Source of the DNA: CAYXRK01 sp964467615
GTDB taxonomy: Bacteria > Hydrogenedentota > Hydrogenedentia > Hydrogenedentales > GCA-2746185
Length of the DNA: 5,355 nt
Direction of reading: 5' to 3'
NCBI GenBank assembly: GCA_964467615.1
Contig: CAYXRK010000255.1
Location: 1 to 5,355, forward strand
In this document: positions 1-5,355 of the stretch, one piece after another
How the letters are laid out: each line of letters opens with the position of its first letter
Position numbering within the stretch: the first letter of the stretch is position 1
Translations under genes and position numbers: made by a program
Notes under the pieces: model-generated
What the model saw: only the letters and a program-made list of their open reading frames with translations
The model's database searches: none
What the model was told of the DNA's origin: nothing

Positions 1-14
1 TGCTCTTCCGATCT
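1..14. other. Residual Illumina adapter at contig end
   Basis: The first 14 bases, TGCTCTTCCGATCT, match the 3' end of the Illumina TruSeq read-2 adapter as I know it; the leading T fits the read-2 rather than the read-1 version. Biological sequence therefore starts at about position 15. The adapter happens to keep the minus-strand frame open and adds four false residues (IGRA) plus two bases of the preceding Glu codon. The contig end lies inside a low-complexity Gly-Glu coding tract, a natural place for an assembler to stop. Confidence 0.9.
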
Positions 15-84
15 CACCTTCGCCTTCTCCCTCACCTTCACCCTCACCTTCGCCTTCTCCTTCACCCTCTCCCTCACCTTCACC
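15..84 (-). repeat. Gly-Glu dipeptide tract 3, truncated by contig end
   Basis: This stretch encodes about 12 Gly-Glu pairs after the second EF-hand unit. The hexamers use GGT/GGC/GGA and GAA/GAG mixed together. An 18-bp block occurs at 13-30 and again at 43-60, an offset of 30 bp (five hexamers), suggesting past block duplication. The true length is unknown because the adapter follows directly. Confidence 0.9.
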
Positions 85-1653
85 ACCGCCATTCGCAATA
101 AACGTGGTTAGTTCAGCCTGATTCAATACGTGGTTGTGGTTGCCGTCCATCGAATCGAATTGCTCCTGGGTCAGCGTTGGTATCGCCGCCACAGCTTCCT
201 CGAAGTTGATGATAGTGTTCCCTGATGTGTCGATCGCGACGAAGTTATCCAGCAGCGTCTGAGCGGCAGCCAGCGTTTCGACAGGCTCGCCTTCTCCCTC
301 GCCTTCTCCCTCACCCTCACCCTCGCCTTCACCCTCGCCCTCACCTTCGCCCTCGCCTTCGCCCCCTCCCGGCGTACCGCCGGTCGTGACGAACGCCGTC
401 AACTCGAGCAGGCTCAGGAGTCCATCGTCATCGTCATCGATTAGCTCGAATTGATCCTGGGCAAGACCTGGGACCGCGACGAGGGCTTCGTCGAAACTGA
501 TACGGGCGTCGAGTGATACATCGATCACCGCGAAATCATCCAAGAGTGTTTGGGCGGCGGCCAATATGTTCACAGGCTCGCCCTCGCCCTCGCCTTCTCC
601 TTCACCCTCCGCTGGCGGGGGAGTATCCGGGTCAATCACGATCACGTCATACGTGACGCTCATCGTTTCGCCTTCGACGACGAAATTGCTGACGGTCACC
701 GTGTAGGTCTCGTCCGATTCGGGCACGATGGGATTCAGGCCCTGCGGCTCCCAGACGATCGTGTTGTCGCCGTATCCGTTGTGGACTGGATTCACTACTA
801 CTGTTACCGGCCCACCCGAAAATTCCATTGTCACCGTTGCGCCGGTGAAATCCGCGAACGGATGAGAGTAGGACCAGCGGGGATAGACAATCTGGTACGG
901 CACGAAGCCGGCCGGGGGCCAGGCAACCGGTTGCCGAGGATGGATCGGGGTACCGCCGCCAATTACCCAGACCCACTGCGAGCCGCTCAGGCCAAAAAAG
1001 CCTGGGACCGGCGCCGTCGTGTTGCCGATACCGACGACCGAGAGCGGCCCGAACAAAAACCAGCGCCGATGGCCGACGGCGGTGTTACCGCCGCCAGGGT
1101 CCTCGACGAAACCATCCATAGCGGGCGGTCCGTGAATGCCCAATGCTCCATTGGACTTACTGGCCGCGGTCTTGCCGTCGGTGGTCCAGCACAAGAGGTT
1201 CATTGGTGGGTTGTGCGTTAGAACGCCGTTTGCGTTCATGATAAGCGCGGCTTGTTGACATTTTTGGCTGAGTGCGGGGTCCGTGATAATGTCGGGGAAA
1301 AGCCCCGCCATGGCGCGATAGAAATTCAGGCGGCGAAGCACCGCGTTTTCGTAGGCCGCGCTGGTGGCCCCGGCTTGGCATGTGGCAATGTCGCCGAACC
1401 AGTCTGCGGGTATGCCCTCCGAGGCGAAGTATTCGTCGTTCCAGAAATCGACGACCGCCTGTCTGATTGTGGTATCAACGGAACCGGTCTTAGCAGGGCT
1501 CGGATAGGCGTTCGTGTATTCGGGCTGCTCGATGCCGGGGTCTTCGGGCGGAGTCGCGAATTGATACGCTTGGCCGTAAATTGGAGACACGCCGAACGAG
1601 GCGAAACTTAAGACGACCAGCCCGTGTATCGGCCGGACACAGCGCGAAACCAT
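15..1653 (-). CDS. Secreted CAP (SCP/PR1)-domain protein with GE linkers and EF-hand pairs, 3' end missing
   Basis: The minus frame starts at ATG 1653 and stays open to the window edge (about 546 genuine codons), so the C-terminus is missing. Residues 1-28 look like a signal peptide: basic start, hydrophobic GLVVLSFASFGV, likely cleavage near YGQA. Residues 104-235 look like a CAP domain: LRRLNFYRAMAG (106-117), the L-x-H region ending at His147, GHRRWFLFGP with His195 (194-203) and VVGIGNT (206-212). Residues 236-342 are beta-rich, ending in two YTVTV-like strands. Then follow GE tract 1 (349-359), an EF-hand pair (378-389, 406-417), GE tract 2 (431-456), a second EF-hand pair (475-486, 503-514) and GE tract 3 from 524. 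Bacterial CAP proteins are extracellular, but their molecular role is mostly unknown; I see no clear equivalent of the conserved CAP Glu motif (GEN). The EF-hands suggest calcium binding outside the cell. The start is chosen for its strong SD and signal peptide. CAP assignment is fairly sure, function is not. Confidence 0.8.
94..285 (-). repeat. EF-hand pair unit 2 of the CAP protein
   Basis: Codes for residues 457-520. It starts with PVETLAAAQTLLDNF, a predicted helix, then two 12-residue EF-hand-type loops: DTSGNTIINFEE (475-486) and DGNHNHVLNQAE (503-514). Both keep Asp at loop position 1 and Glu at position 12. The second loop carries His at positions 4 and 6, where the consensus has Gly at 6, so it may bind calcium weakly or prefer another metal. 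About 33 of 67 aligned residues are identical to unit 1, so this is an old internal duplication. Confidence 0.8.
286..363 (-). repeat. Gly-Glu dipeptide tract 2, 13 pairs
   Basis: Encodes 13 consecutive Gly-Glu pairs (residues 431-456) between the two EF-hand units. The codons are synonymously mixed, so this is not a fresh homogeneous slippage product. It probably acts as an extended, highly acidic spacer; such GE tracts are, as I recall, frequent in secreted proteins of Hydrogenedentes and Lentisphaerae. Confidence 0.9.
388..576 (-). repeat. EF-hand pair unit 1 of the CAP protein
   Basis: Codes for residues 360-422. A helix (LAAAQTLLDDF) is followed by two EF-hand loops: DVSLDARISFDE (378-389) and DDDDDGLLSLLE (406-417). 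The second is a near-canonical loop with acidic positions 1, 3 and 5, Gly at 6 and Glu at 12. Residues between the loops (VPGLAQDQF) match VPxLxQxQF-like spacing in unit 2. The layout also resembles dockerin-type calcium modules, but the loop spacing suits an EF-hand pair better. Confidence 0.8.
577..609 (-). repeat. Gly-Glu dipeptide tract 1, short
   Basis: Encodes E followed by five Gly-Glu pairs (residues 349-359), directly after a Pro-rich PDTPPPA linker. It separates the beta-rich part of the CAP protein from the first EF-hand unit. It is less than half as long as tracts 2 and 3. Confidence 0.85.
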
Positions 1654-1661
1654 CGCGGACT

Positions 1662-1668
1662 CTCCTCC
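1662..1668 (-). promoter_or_regulatory. Strong Shine-Dalgarno site of the CAP gene
   Basis: The minus strand reads GGAGGAG, 8 nt upstream of ATG 1653. This near-consensus site decides the start codon: no other start nearby in this frame has a comparable site, and the chosen start gives a typical signal peptide. Confidence 0.8.
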
Positions 1669-1688
1669 AAAGGACCTCGATCTTTGAC

Positions 1689-1697
1689 ATTTTACCA
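1689..1697 (-). promoter_or_regulatory. Candidate extended -10 promoter of the CAP gene
   Basis: The minus strand reads TGGTAAAAT, an extended -10 (TG-n-TAAAAT, 5 of 6 to TATAAT). Transcription would start near 1682 and leave a leader of about 28 nt containing the SD site. No good -35 hexamer lies 16-18 nt upstream, which is typical of extended -10 promoters. The core closely matches the candidate kinase promoter. Confidence 0.4.
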
Positions 1698-1700
1698 CGT

Positions 1701-2041
1701 AATGGCGCGAGGGAACGGCTTATCGCGGGAGATATCGGCGCGCATCGTAGCCGCCCTTGGCAAGAATCGGGAATCCCGCACATGCGCGCCATACCGGACG
1801 GCGCGCTCCTTGCTGCCCGCCGCGCCGGTCGCGCGTATACGGTAATCTCGACTTTTACCAAGTGCGGCTACCCAGGGTTGCCGAGAAAGAAGCTATGCGA
1901 TCCGCTACGTCAAGCTCCCTCCTTCGCCCCAATCTATCATCGCGTCCAGCCTCTTTTGAGTTCTTTGCACTACTATCCGTCAGGATCTTGTTTTCTTGCG
2001 AAGATTTTTACGCCATGTATAGTCTGAACACCCGCGCGGCA
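1701..2041. other. Intergenic stretch with no supported gene
   Basis: Several open frames cross here on both strands, but they overlap one another, lack ribosome binding sites and show no recognisable protein motif. I see no tRNA-like or other structured RNA signature. It forms the left part of the 1.1 kb divergent intergenic region. Confidence 0.6.
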
Positions 2042-2117
2042 GGCCCCTCACCCGCCTGTCCTGAGCCTGTCGAAGGGTTCGCCCTGAGGGTGTCGAAGGG
2101 TGGACGGGTGAGGGGCC
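2042..2117. repeat. REP-like palindromic intergenic element
   Basis: A perfect 13-bp inverted repeat, GGCCCCTCACCCG at 2042-2054 and its complement at 2105-2117, encloses two diverged direct copies of a CCTGAGnnTGTCGAAGGG motif (about 2060-2077 and 2083-2100). The core CCTGAGCCTGTCGAAGG is a palindromic-repeat motif I recall from intergenic regions of many unrelated bacteria. It is often mistranslated as CPEPVEG or FDRLRTG peptides, and both occur in frames here. It would fold into a branched hairpin. I infer a REP-type nonautonomous element; no REP-associated transposase lies in the window. Confidence 0.75.
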
Positions 2118-2542
2118 GTCGACACCGGTTGTAGCCTCAGTTTGGTTGTGGCCGCGCCACCTTGCGTTCCTTCGCGGCCATTCATCACTACCTCGGTACA
2201 AAGCGAAGTATGCCGGGCACCGCAATACCTCCGTCCCTGAAGGCCGACACCGCCTATCTGCTCAACTAGTAAGCAGGTACAGAATACCAAAGCACTCCCA
2301 AATGCTCCGCTCCGGCAACGCACGCGCATCCATCGCCAATCGTTGCGCTTGCCACCTTGTGAATCCTGTAAAACCTGTCCAGAATAATGTTACCGAAAAT
2401 CTATCCCGCTTCCCTCGAAGAACTGGCCCTCCCACCCCCAACTTTTCCTTTCCACAACAAACAACATCGAAATACATTAACAGTTCAACGTATAAGCATG
2501 GACACATATACTACGGTTTGGACGAATACCACGCGATTTCCT
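2118..2542. other. Intergenic stretch, more AT-rich towards the kinase side
   Basis: No gene is supported. A plus frame of about 156 codons spans 2146-2616, but it has no SD site, an unremarkable composition and no recognisable motif. From about 2370 the sequence is clearly richer in A and T than the flanking genes, as expected for a regulatory region upstream of the kinase gene. Confidence 0.55.
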
Positions 2543-2626
2543 CGGAGTTTCAGGCGACTTTCCCGGAGTTTCGAGGCCCTCAGAAGAAAAAATTACGCCT
2601 TTTGGAGGAGTTTTGAGGCACTTCCA
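2543..2626 (+). repeat. Four phased 21-bp units upstream of the kinase promoter
   Basis: Units begin at 2543, 2564, 2585 and 2606. Units 1, 2 and 4 share a GGAGTTT core; units 2 and 4 match at 12 of 13 bases over GGAGTTT(C/T)GAGGC, and unit 3 is degenerate. The 21-bp period equals two DNA helical turns, so proteins bound to each unit would sit on one face, just upstream of the candidate promoter. Read in frame, the units give heptads RSFRRLS, RSFEALR, RKNYAFW and RSFEALP inside a possible small ORF (ATG 2387 or ATG 2498 to stop 2681-2683). No SD site precedes either start, so I do not call a gene. Confidence 0.55.
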
Positions 2627-2655
2627 GGCGCTAACAGGGACACGAAATTCGCCGA

Positions 2656-2686
2656 TTTACACCGTCTCAAAGAAATGTGGTAAATT
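2656..2686 (+). promoter_or_regulatory. Candidate promoter of the kinase gene
   Basis: TTTACA (2656-2661, 5 of 6 to TTGACA) is followed after 19 nt by TAAATT (2681-2686, 4 of 6), which is preceded by TGG and so forms an extended -10. Transcription would start near 2693 and give a leader of about 100 nt. The long spacer and weak -10 make this tentative; similarity to the CAP-gene promoter core supports it. Confidence 0.4.
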
Positions 2687-2792
2687 GATACAGGCAGAAA
2701 GTAATGCGGAGGATGCGAACTACTTGGGCAGCACCGCGCATCGATGGTCAGCGCCGCGCGTTCGCCCAGAAATCGTTCGCGGGTAACATCTT

Positions 2793-5252
2793 ATGAATGA
2801 TAAACCAGGTCAGTCAAACACTCCAACCAGCTCGCTCGACCCAACCATGATCTCCGACACACCTCCAGGGCCTCTCGTCGACCTTCCCGTCGGCCAATCT
2901 GCCGACACCACTCCTTCCGCGCTTGTACACGACAAGCTCATCGGCGTCAAAATCGGCAACTACGAAATCGAGCAACTCGTTGGCCGGGGCGGGTTTGGCG
3001 CGGTCTACAAGGCCCGAGACACCAAGCTAAACCGCCCCGCGGCCATCAAATTTGTGCTCTCGAAAATCGACTCCAGCCACGCCGAAATGTTCGCCCGCGA
3101 AGCCAAAATTATCGCCAATCTCAGCCGCCATCCCAACATCGTCCAAATCTACGAATGGGGCGAGTATGAAGGCGCTAACTACTTCGTACTAGAGTACTTA
3201 GACCGCGGCGCAGATGGCCTCATTCGCACCCAACCCGAAGGCCTCCCCGTCCAAGTGGCCCTCCAAATCACACACGACTGCGCCAAGGCCCTCGAATACG
3301 CCCACAAACAGGGCGTCCTACACCGCGACATCAAACCCGCCAACATCCTCATCGACGCCGAGTCCGGCCGCGCCAAACTCTGCGATTTCGGCCTCGCCAA
3401 ATTCCACAACCTAGGCCTAGATTCCGCCAGCGGATTGATCGCCGGATCGCCCCCCTACATGTCCCCAGAACAGGCTGCGGCACAACGACTTACAGAGCGA
3501 TCCGACATCTTCTCTCTCGGTGTCGCCCTTTACCAACTCCTCTGCGGAAAACTGCCCGTTACCGGCAGTTCACACTGGGAAGTGATCGAGAATATCAAAC
3601 AACAAAAGGCCGTCCCGCTCCGCGAATACCGCCCCGATCTAGCCCTTGGCGTCCTCGAACTCGTCGAGAAAGCCACCTCGTTTCGCCCCGAAGACCGCCA
3701 CGCCGGGGCCAACGAATTCGCGGCCCATATCCAGGCCCTAATCCACCAATTTGAGCGCACGGGAACCGCCTCGGACAGCAGCAAACTCACCCCGAAACCC
3801 GCCAAACACCGTGTAATCGCCCTCGCAACCGCTTCGATCGCCGCCGTTTTCCTCCTAATTTTCATCCTCGGCCGCGATCGCGCTCCGCAGTTGACCAGTC
3901 AAGTCGATGCCGCGATCAAACAGGTGGATAGTGCTTATTATGCTGATGCACAGTCGGCGTTGACCGCCTATCTTGAGCAGACTCCGCCAGACGCCGATTT
4001 CGCCCGGTACGTCCTCGGCTACGCCTATCTAAAGCCCGGCAATCCCGTTCTAGCGGATCAAATATTCAACGAAGTAGAGGACGCGACCCTCAAAAGGGAG
4101 GGTATTGCCGCAATTGAAAGCGAGCGCGAACGCGATCTTTCCGCACTTTCGACGACGCTCGCCGCAGCGACCGCAGCATCGAATACCGATTACATGAAGG
4201 TACTCAACGCGTGGCTGGCACTTCGTGAAGCGCGCTACAAAGACGTGATCGATTTGCTCGAGCCATTGACCGATCCTCACTTCAATTTTCGATGGCAAGA
4301 AGCGGAGATGCTTAAGGCGCTGGGCCAAGCATACCAACGCACGAACAATCTCGAAAAAGCGCTCGCGGTGTTTAAGGTGCTTCAAGGTCTTAGTGGCGTC
4401 GCTGCCGCTGCGGTCGCGGACAGGTACATCGCGGTCCTCGAACGGGAGACGAAGCAAGAGGAACGGGACAAGATCACGCAGCAAATCGTCAAATTGAAAG
4501 AGCAGATTGACGCGGGCGCCGCCGAGACCAATTGGGACGGCTGGATCAGCCGGCCGCTCAGCGTTTGGGTCAAAGCGTTGCCGCAGACGGCGAGCCTCTA
4601 CGCGCACGAGAACGATCTGGTGGATTGGTTTCAGCAAGACCTTGCGTCGGAGTTGACGCGGCAACACTTGAGCGTACCGCAGCGCGACAGCCAGATATTC
4701 GGGGACATCCTTGCGGAACAGTACCTCAATAGCAGCGGACTTACGAGCGACGCGAACAAAACACAGCTTGGCCGACTCGTGGGCGCGCGGTTTCTGCTAT
4801 CTCCGATGTTCCGGGACCAGCGCGATGAAGTGGTACACCTCGAAATGACGGACATTGAGACGAGCGTCCTTGTCCCGATAGCCGCTATCCCCGTCACGGC
4901 GGACAAGGATTCCAGCGCAGTTCTTGAAGAAGCGGCCACGGCGGTCCGCGCGGCGCTCGACGCGGAGTACCCCCTTCAAGGCAGACTGACTCGACCCGAC
5001 GGGGAATGGAAGATCAACATTGGCGCGAATGTTGGCGTCGCCACCGGGATGGTATTCGACCTATTTTCCGATCCTCAAGCCGCGCCTGCCCCCGATACAT
5101 CGGTAACGGTTGTCGGAACAGTCGGCGCGAGCGAAGCGATCGTCGAATTGAATTCCACGAGCGAGGAGAAGATTATCGGCCTCGTTTCGGGGGAGGGGTT
5201 ATACGTCCGGCAGCGGCCGGCGCAAACCAGCGGCGAGGACGGGAAGGCGTGA
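2793..5252 (+). CDS. Transmembrane PknB-type Ser/Thr protein kinase with TPR and CsgG/FlgT-like outer region
   Basis: An 819-residue Hanks-type kinase. Residues 1-50 are Ser/Thr/Pro-rich and probably disordered. The kinase domain (about 57-320) has the Gly loop GRGGFGAV (64-71), Lys86 in AIK, Glu103, HRDIKPAN (177-184, catalytic Asp179), DFG (198-200), GSPPYMSPE (218-226), Asp238 and Arg302, so it should be active; GSPP replaces the common GTP-x. One membrane span lies at 341-359, putting the rest outside the cytoplasm. Residues 370-545 are TPR-like helices, followed by a charged helix (549-575). Residues 590-730 resemble CsgG/FlgO-like domains (SGL near 648-650, GRLVGARFLLSP at 660-671, MTDIETSVLV at 685-694). 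Residues 731-808 resemble FlgT-C (INIGANVGVATGMVFDLF, 741-758). The C-terminal assignments are by remembered motif only. ATG 2793 has a weak GGGT at 2781-2784; Met19 is a less likely alternative. Codon choice changes abruptly near 3870. Probably monocistronic. Confidence 0.92.
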   Translation: MNDKPGQSNTPTSSLDPTMISDTPPGPLVDLPVGQSADTTPSALVHDKLIGVKIGNYEIEQLVGRGGFGAVYKARDTKLNRPAAIKFVLSKIDSSHAEMFAREAKIIANLSRHPNIVQIYEWGEYEGANYFVLEYLDRGADGLIRTQPEGLPVQVALQITHDCAKALEYAHKQGVLHRDIKPANILIDAESGRAKLCDFGLAKFHNLGLDSASGLIAGSPPYMSPEQAAAQRLTERSDIFSLGVALYQLLCGKLPVTGSSHWEVIENIKQQKAVPLREYRPDLALGVLELVEKATSFRPEDRHAGANEFAAHIQALIHQFERTGTASDSSKLTPKPAKHRVIALATASIAAVFLLIFILGRDRAPQLTSQVDAAIKQVDSAYYADAQSALTAYLEQTPPDADFARYVLGYAYLKPGNPVLADQIFNEVEDATLKREGIAAIESERERDLSALSTTLAAATAASNTDYMKVLNAWLALREARYKDVIDLLEPLTDPHFNFRWQEAEMLKALGQAYQRTNNLEKALAVFKVLQGLSGVAAAAVADRYIAVLERETKQEERDKITQQIVKLKEQIDAGAAETNWDGWISRPLSVWVKALPQTASLYAHENDLVDWFQQDLASELTRQHLSVPQRDSQIFGDILAEQYLNSSGLTSDANKTQLGRLVGARFLLSPMFRDQRDEVVHLEMTDIETSVLVPIAAIPVTADKDSSAVLEEAATAVRAALDAEYPLQGRLTRPDGEWKINIGANVGVATGMVFDLFSDPQAAPAPDTSVTVVGTVGASEAIVELNSTSEEKIIGLVSGEGLYVRQRPAQTSGEDGKA

Positions 5253-5256
5253 ACTT

Positions 5257-5310
5257 CCGTTCGTGTTGAGCTTGGAACCGTTCATGGTTCGACAACCTCA
5301 CCACGAACGG
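5257..5310. repeat. REP-like palindrome directly after the kinase stop
   Basis: CCGTTCGTGTTGAG (5257-5270) pairs with CTCACCACGAACGG (5297-5310) at 13 of 14 positions. The loop carries a small inner hairpin (GAACC/GGTTC). It resembles the CCGTTCGTG...TGAGCTTGTCGAAC class of palindromes I recall from many bacterial intergenic regions, and is related in style to the element at 2042-2117. It starts 4 bp after the stop codon. It may protect the mRNA 3' end, but it has no T-tract and is not a typical intrinsic terminator. Confidence 0.7.
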
Positions 5311-5355
5311 TTCAAAGCTCACCACGAACGGTTCCAAGCTCAACACGATTGACGC
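5297..5355. repeat. Tandem 21-bp repeat forming a second, longer palindrome
   Basis: Two 21-bp units (5297-5317 and 5318-5338) differ at one base and are followed by a diverged partial third unit from 5339. The block 5326-5348 is the exact 23-bp reverse complement of 5261-5283, so the left arm can pair with either of two right arms. This implies duplication of one REP arm. The window ends inside the array and the full element may extend further. Confidence 0.7.

Noticed and set aside
15..363. CRISPR or minisatellite array in the hexamer-rich left end
   Set aside because: The periodicity is 6 bp and encodes an in-frame Gly-Glu tract within one protein. There are no unique spacers between constant repeats.
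550..1221. Plus-strand open frame of 223 codons over the CAP gene
   Set aside because: It lies antisense to the minus-strand gene, which has an SD site, signal peptide, CAP motifs and EF-hands. The plus-strand product is Arg/His/Gly-rich with no recognisable motif.
1996..2023. Plus-strand promoter-like pair TTGCGA and TATAGT, 16-nt spacer
   Set aside because: A fair match, but only the REP element and no supported gene follows, so chance occurrence is likely in sequence of this length.
1581..2134. Overlapping plus-strand frames (148, 73 and 125 codons) in the intergenic region
   Set aside because: None has an SD site or motif, they overlap each other, and the longest-reaching one runs through the REP element, giving the well-known false CPEPVEG peptide.
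2146..2616. Plus-strand frame of 156 codons before the kinase gene
   Set aside because: No ribosome binding site, no recognisable domain, and an atypical composition spanning the AT-rich regulatory region. It is most likely a chance opening.
4050..4667. Minus-strand frame of 205 codons inside the kinase gene
   Set aside because: It is antisense to a well-supported CDS. Long antisense openings are expected in GC-rich genes, and the product is Arg/Leu-rich without motifs.
5257..5310. Intrinsic terminator of the kinase gene
   Set aside because: The hairpin is long and interrupted, and no run of T follows either arm. It fits a REP element better, although an effect on transcript ends is possible.

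Overview
The window looks like a metagenome-assembled contig end from a moderately GC-rich (roughly 58-60% by eye), free-living bacterium. The combination of a secreted CAP-domain protein with Gly-Glu (GE) linkers and EF-hand pairs, a large PknB-type transmembrane Ser/Thr kinase, and REP-type palindromes fits Candidatus Hydrogenedentes, Lentisphaerae or a Planctomycetes-like lineage. That placement is recollection of where such proteins occur, not proof. The first 14 bases match the 3' end of an Illumina read-2 adapter, so position 1 is an artificial end and not a biological boundary.

Layout. Positions 15-1653 hold one uninterrupted minus-strand reading frame with no stop before the window edge. 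It encodes a secreted protein: signal peptide, CAP/SCP-PR1 domain, a beta-rich segment, then GE tract, EF-hand pair, longer GE tract, second EF-hand pair and a third GE tract that runs into the adapter. It has a strong ribosome binding site and a candidate extended -10 promoter. Positions 1654-2792 are a 1.1 kb divergent intergenic region. It contains a REP-like palindromic element (2042-2117), a phased 21-bp repeat (2543-2626) that can also be read as a heptad peptide repeat, and a candidate promoter for the right-hand gene. Positions 2793-5252 encode an 819-residue membrane-anchored kinase on the plus strand. Positions 5257-5355 are a second REP-like repeat cluster right after the kinase stop.

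How the genes relate. The two genes are divergent and do not form an operon. Both have a candidate promoter with a very similar GTGGTAAA-type core, which may simply be a shared housekeeping extended -10. The kinase is predicted to have a cytoplasmic catalytic domain, one membrane span, and a large outer region of TPR-like helices followed by a part resembling CsgG/FlgO-like and FlgT-C-like folds. This suggests an envelope-sensing receptor kinase. Its gene shows a sharp change in synonymous codon choice at the membrane span, which points to a domain fusion or segmental replacement. No RNA gene, CRISPR array, transposase or integrase was seen.
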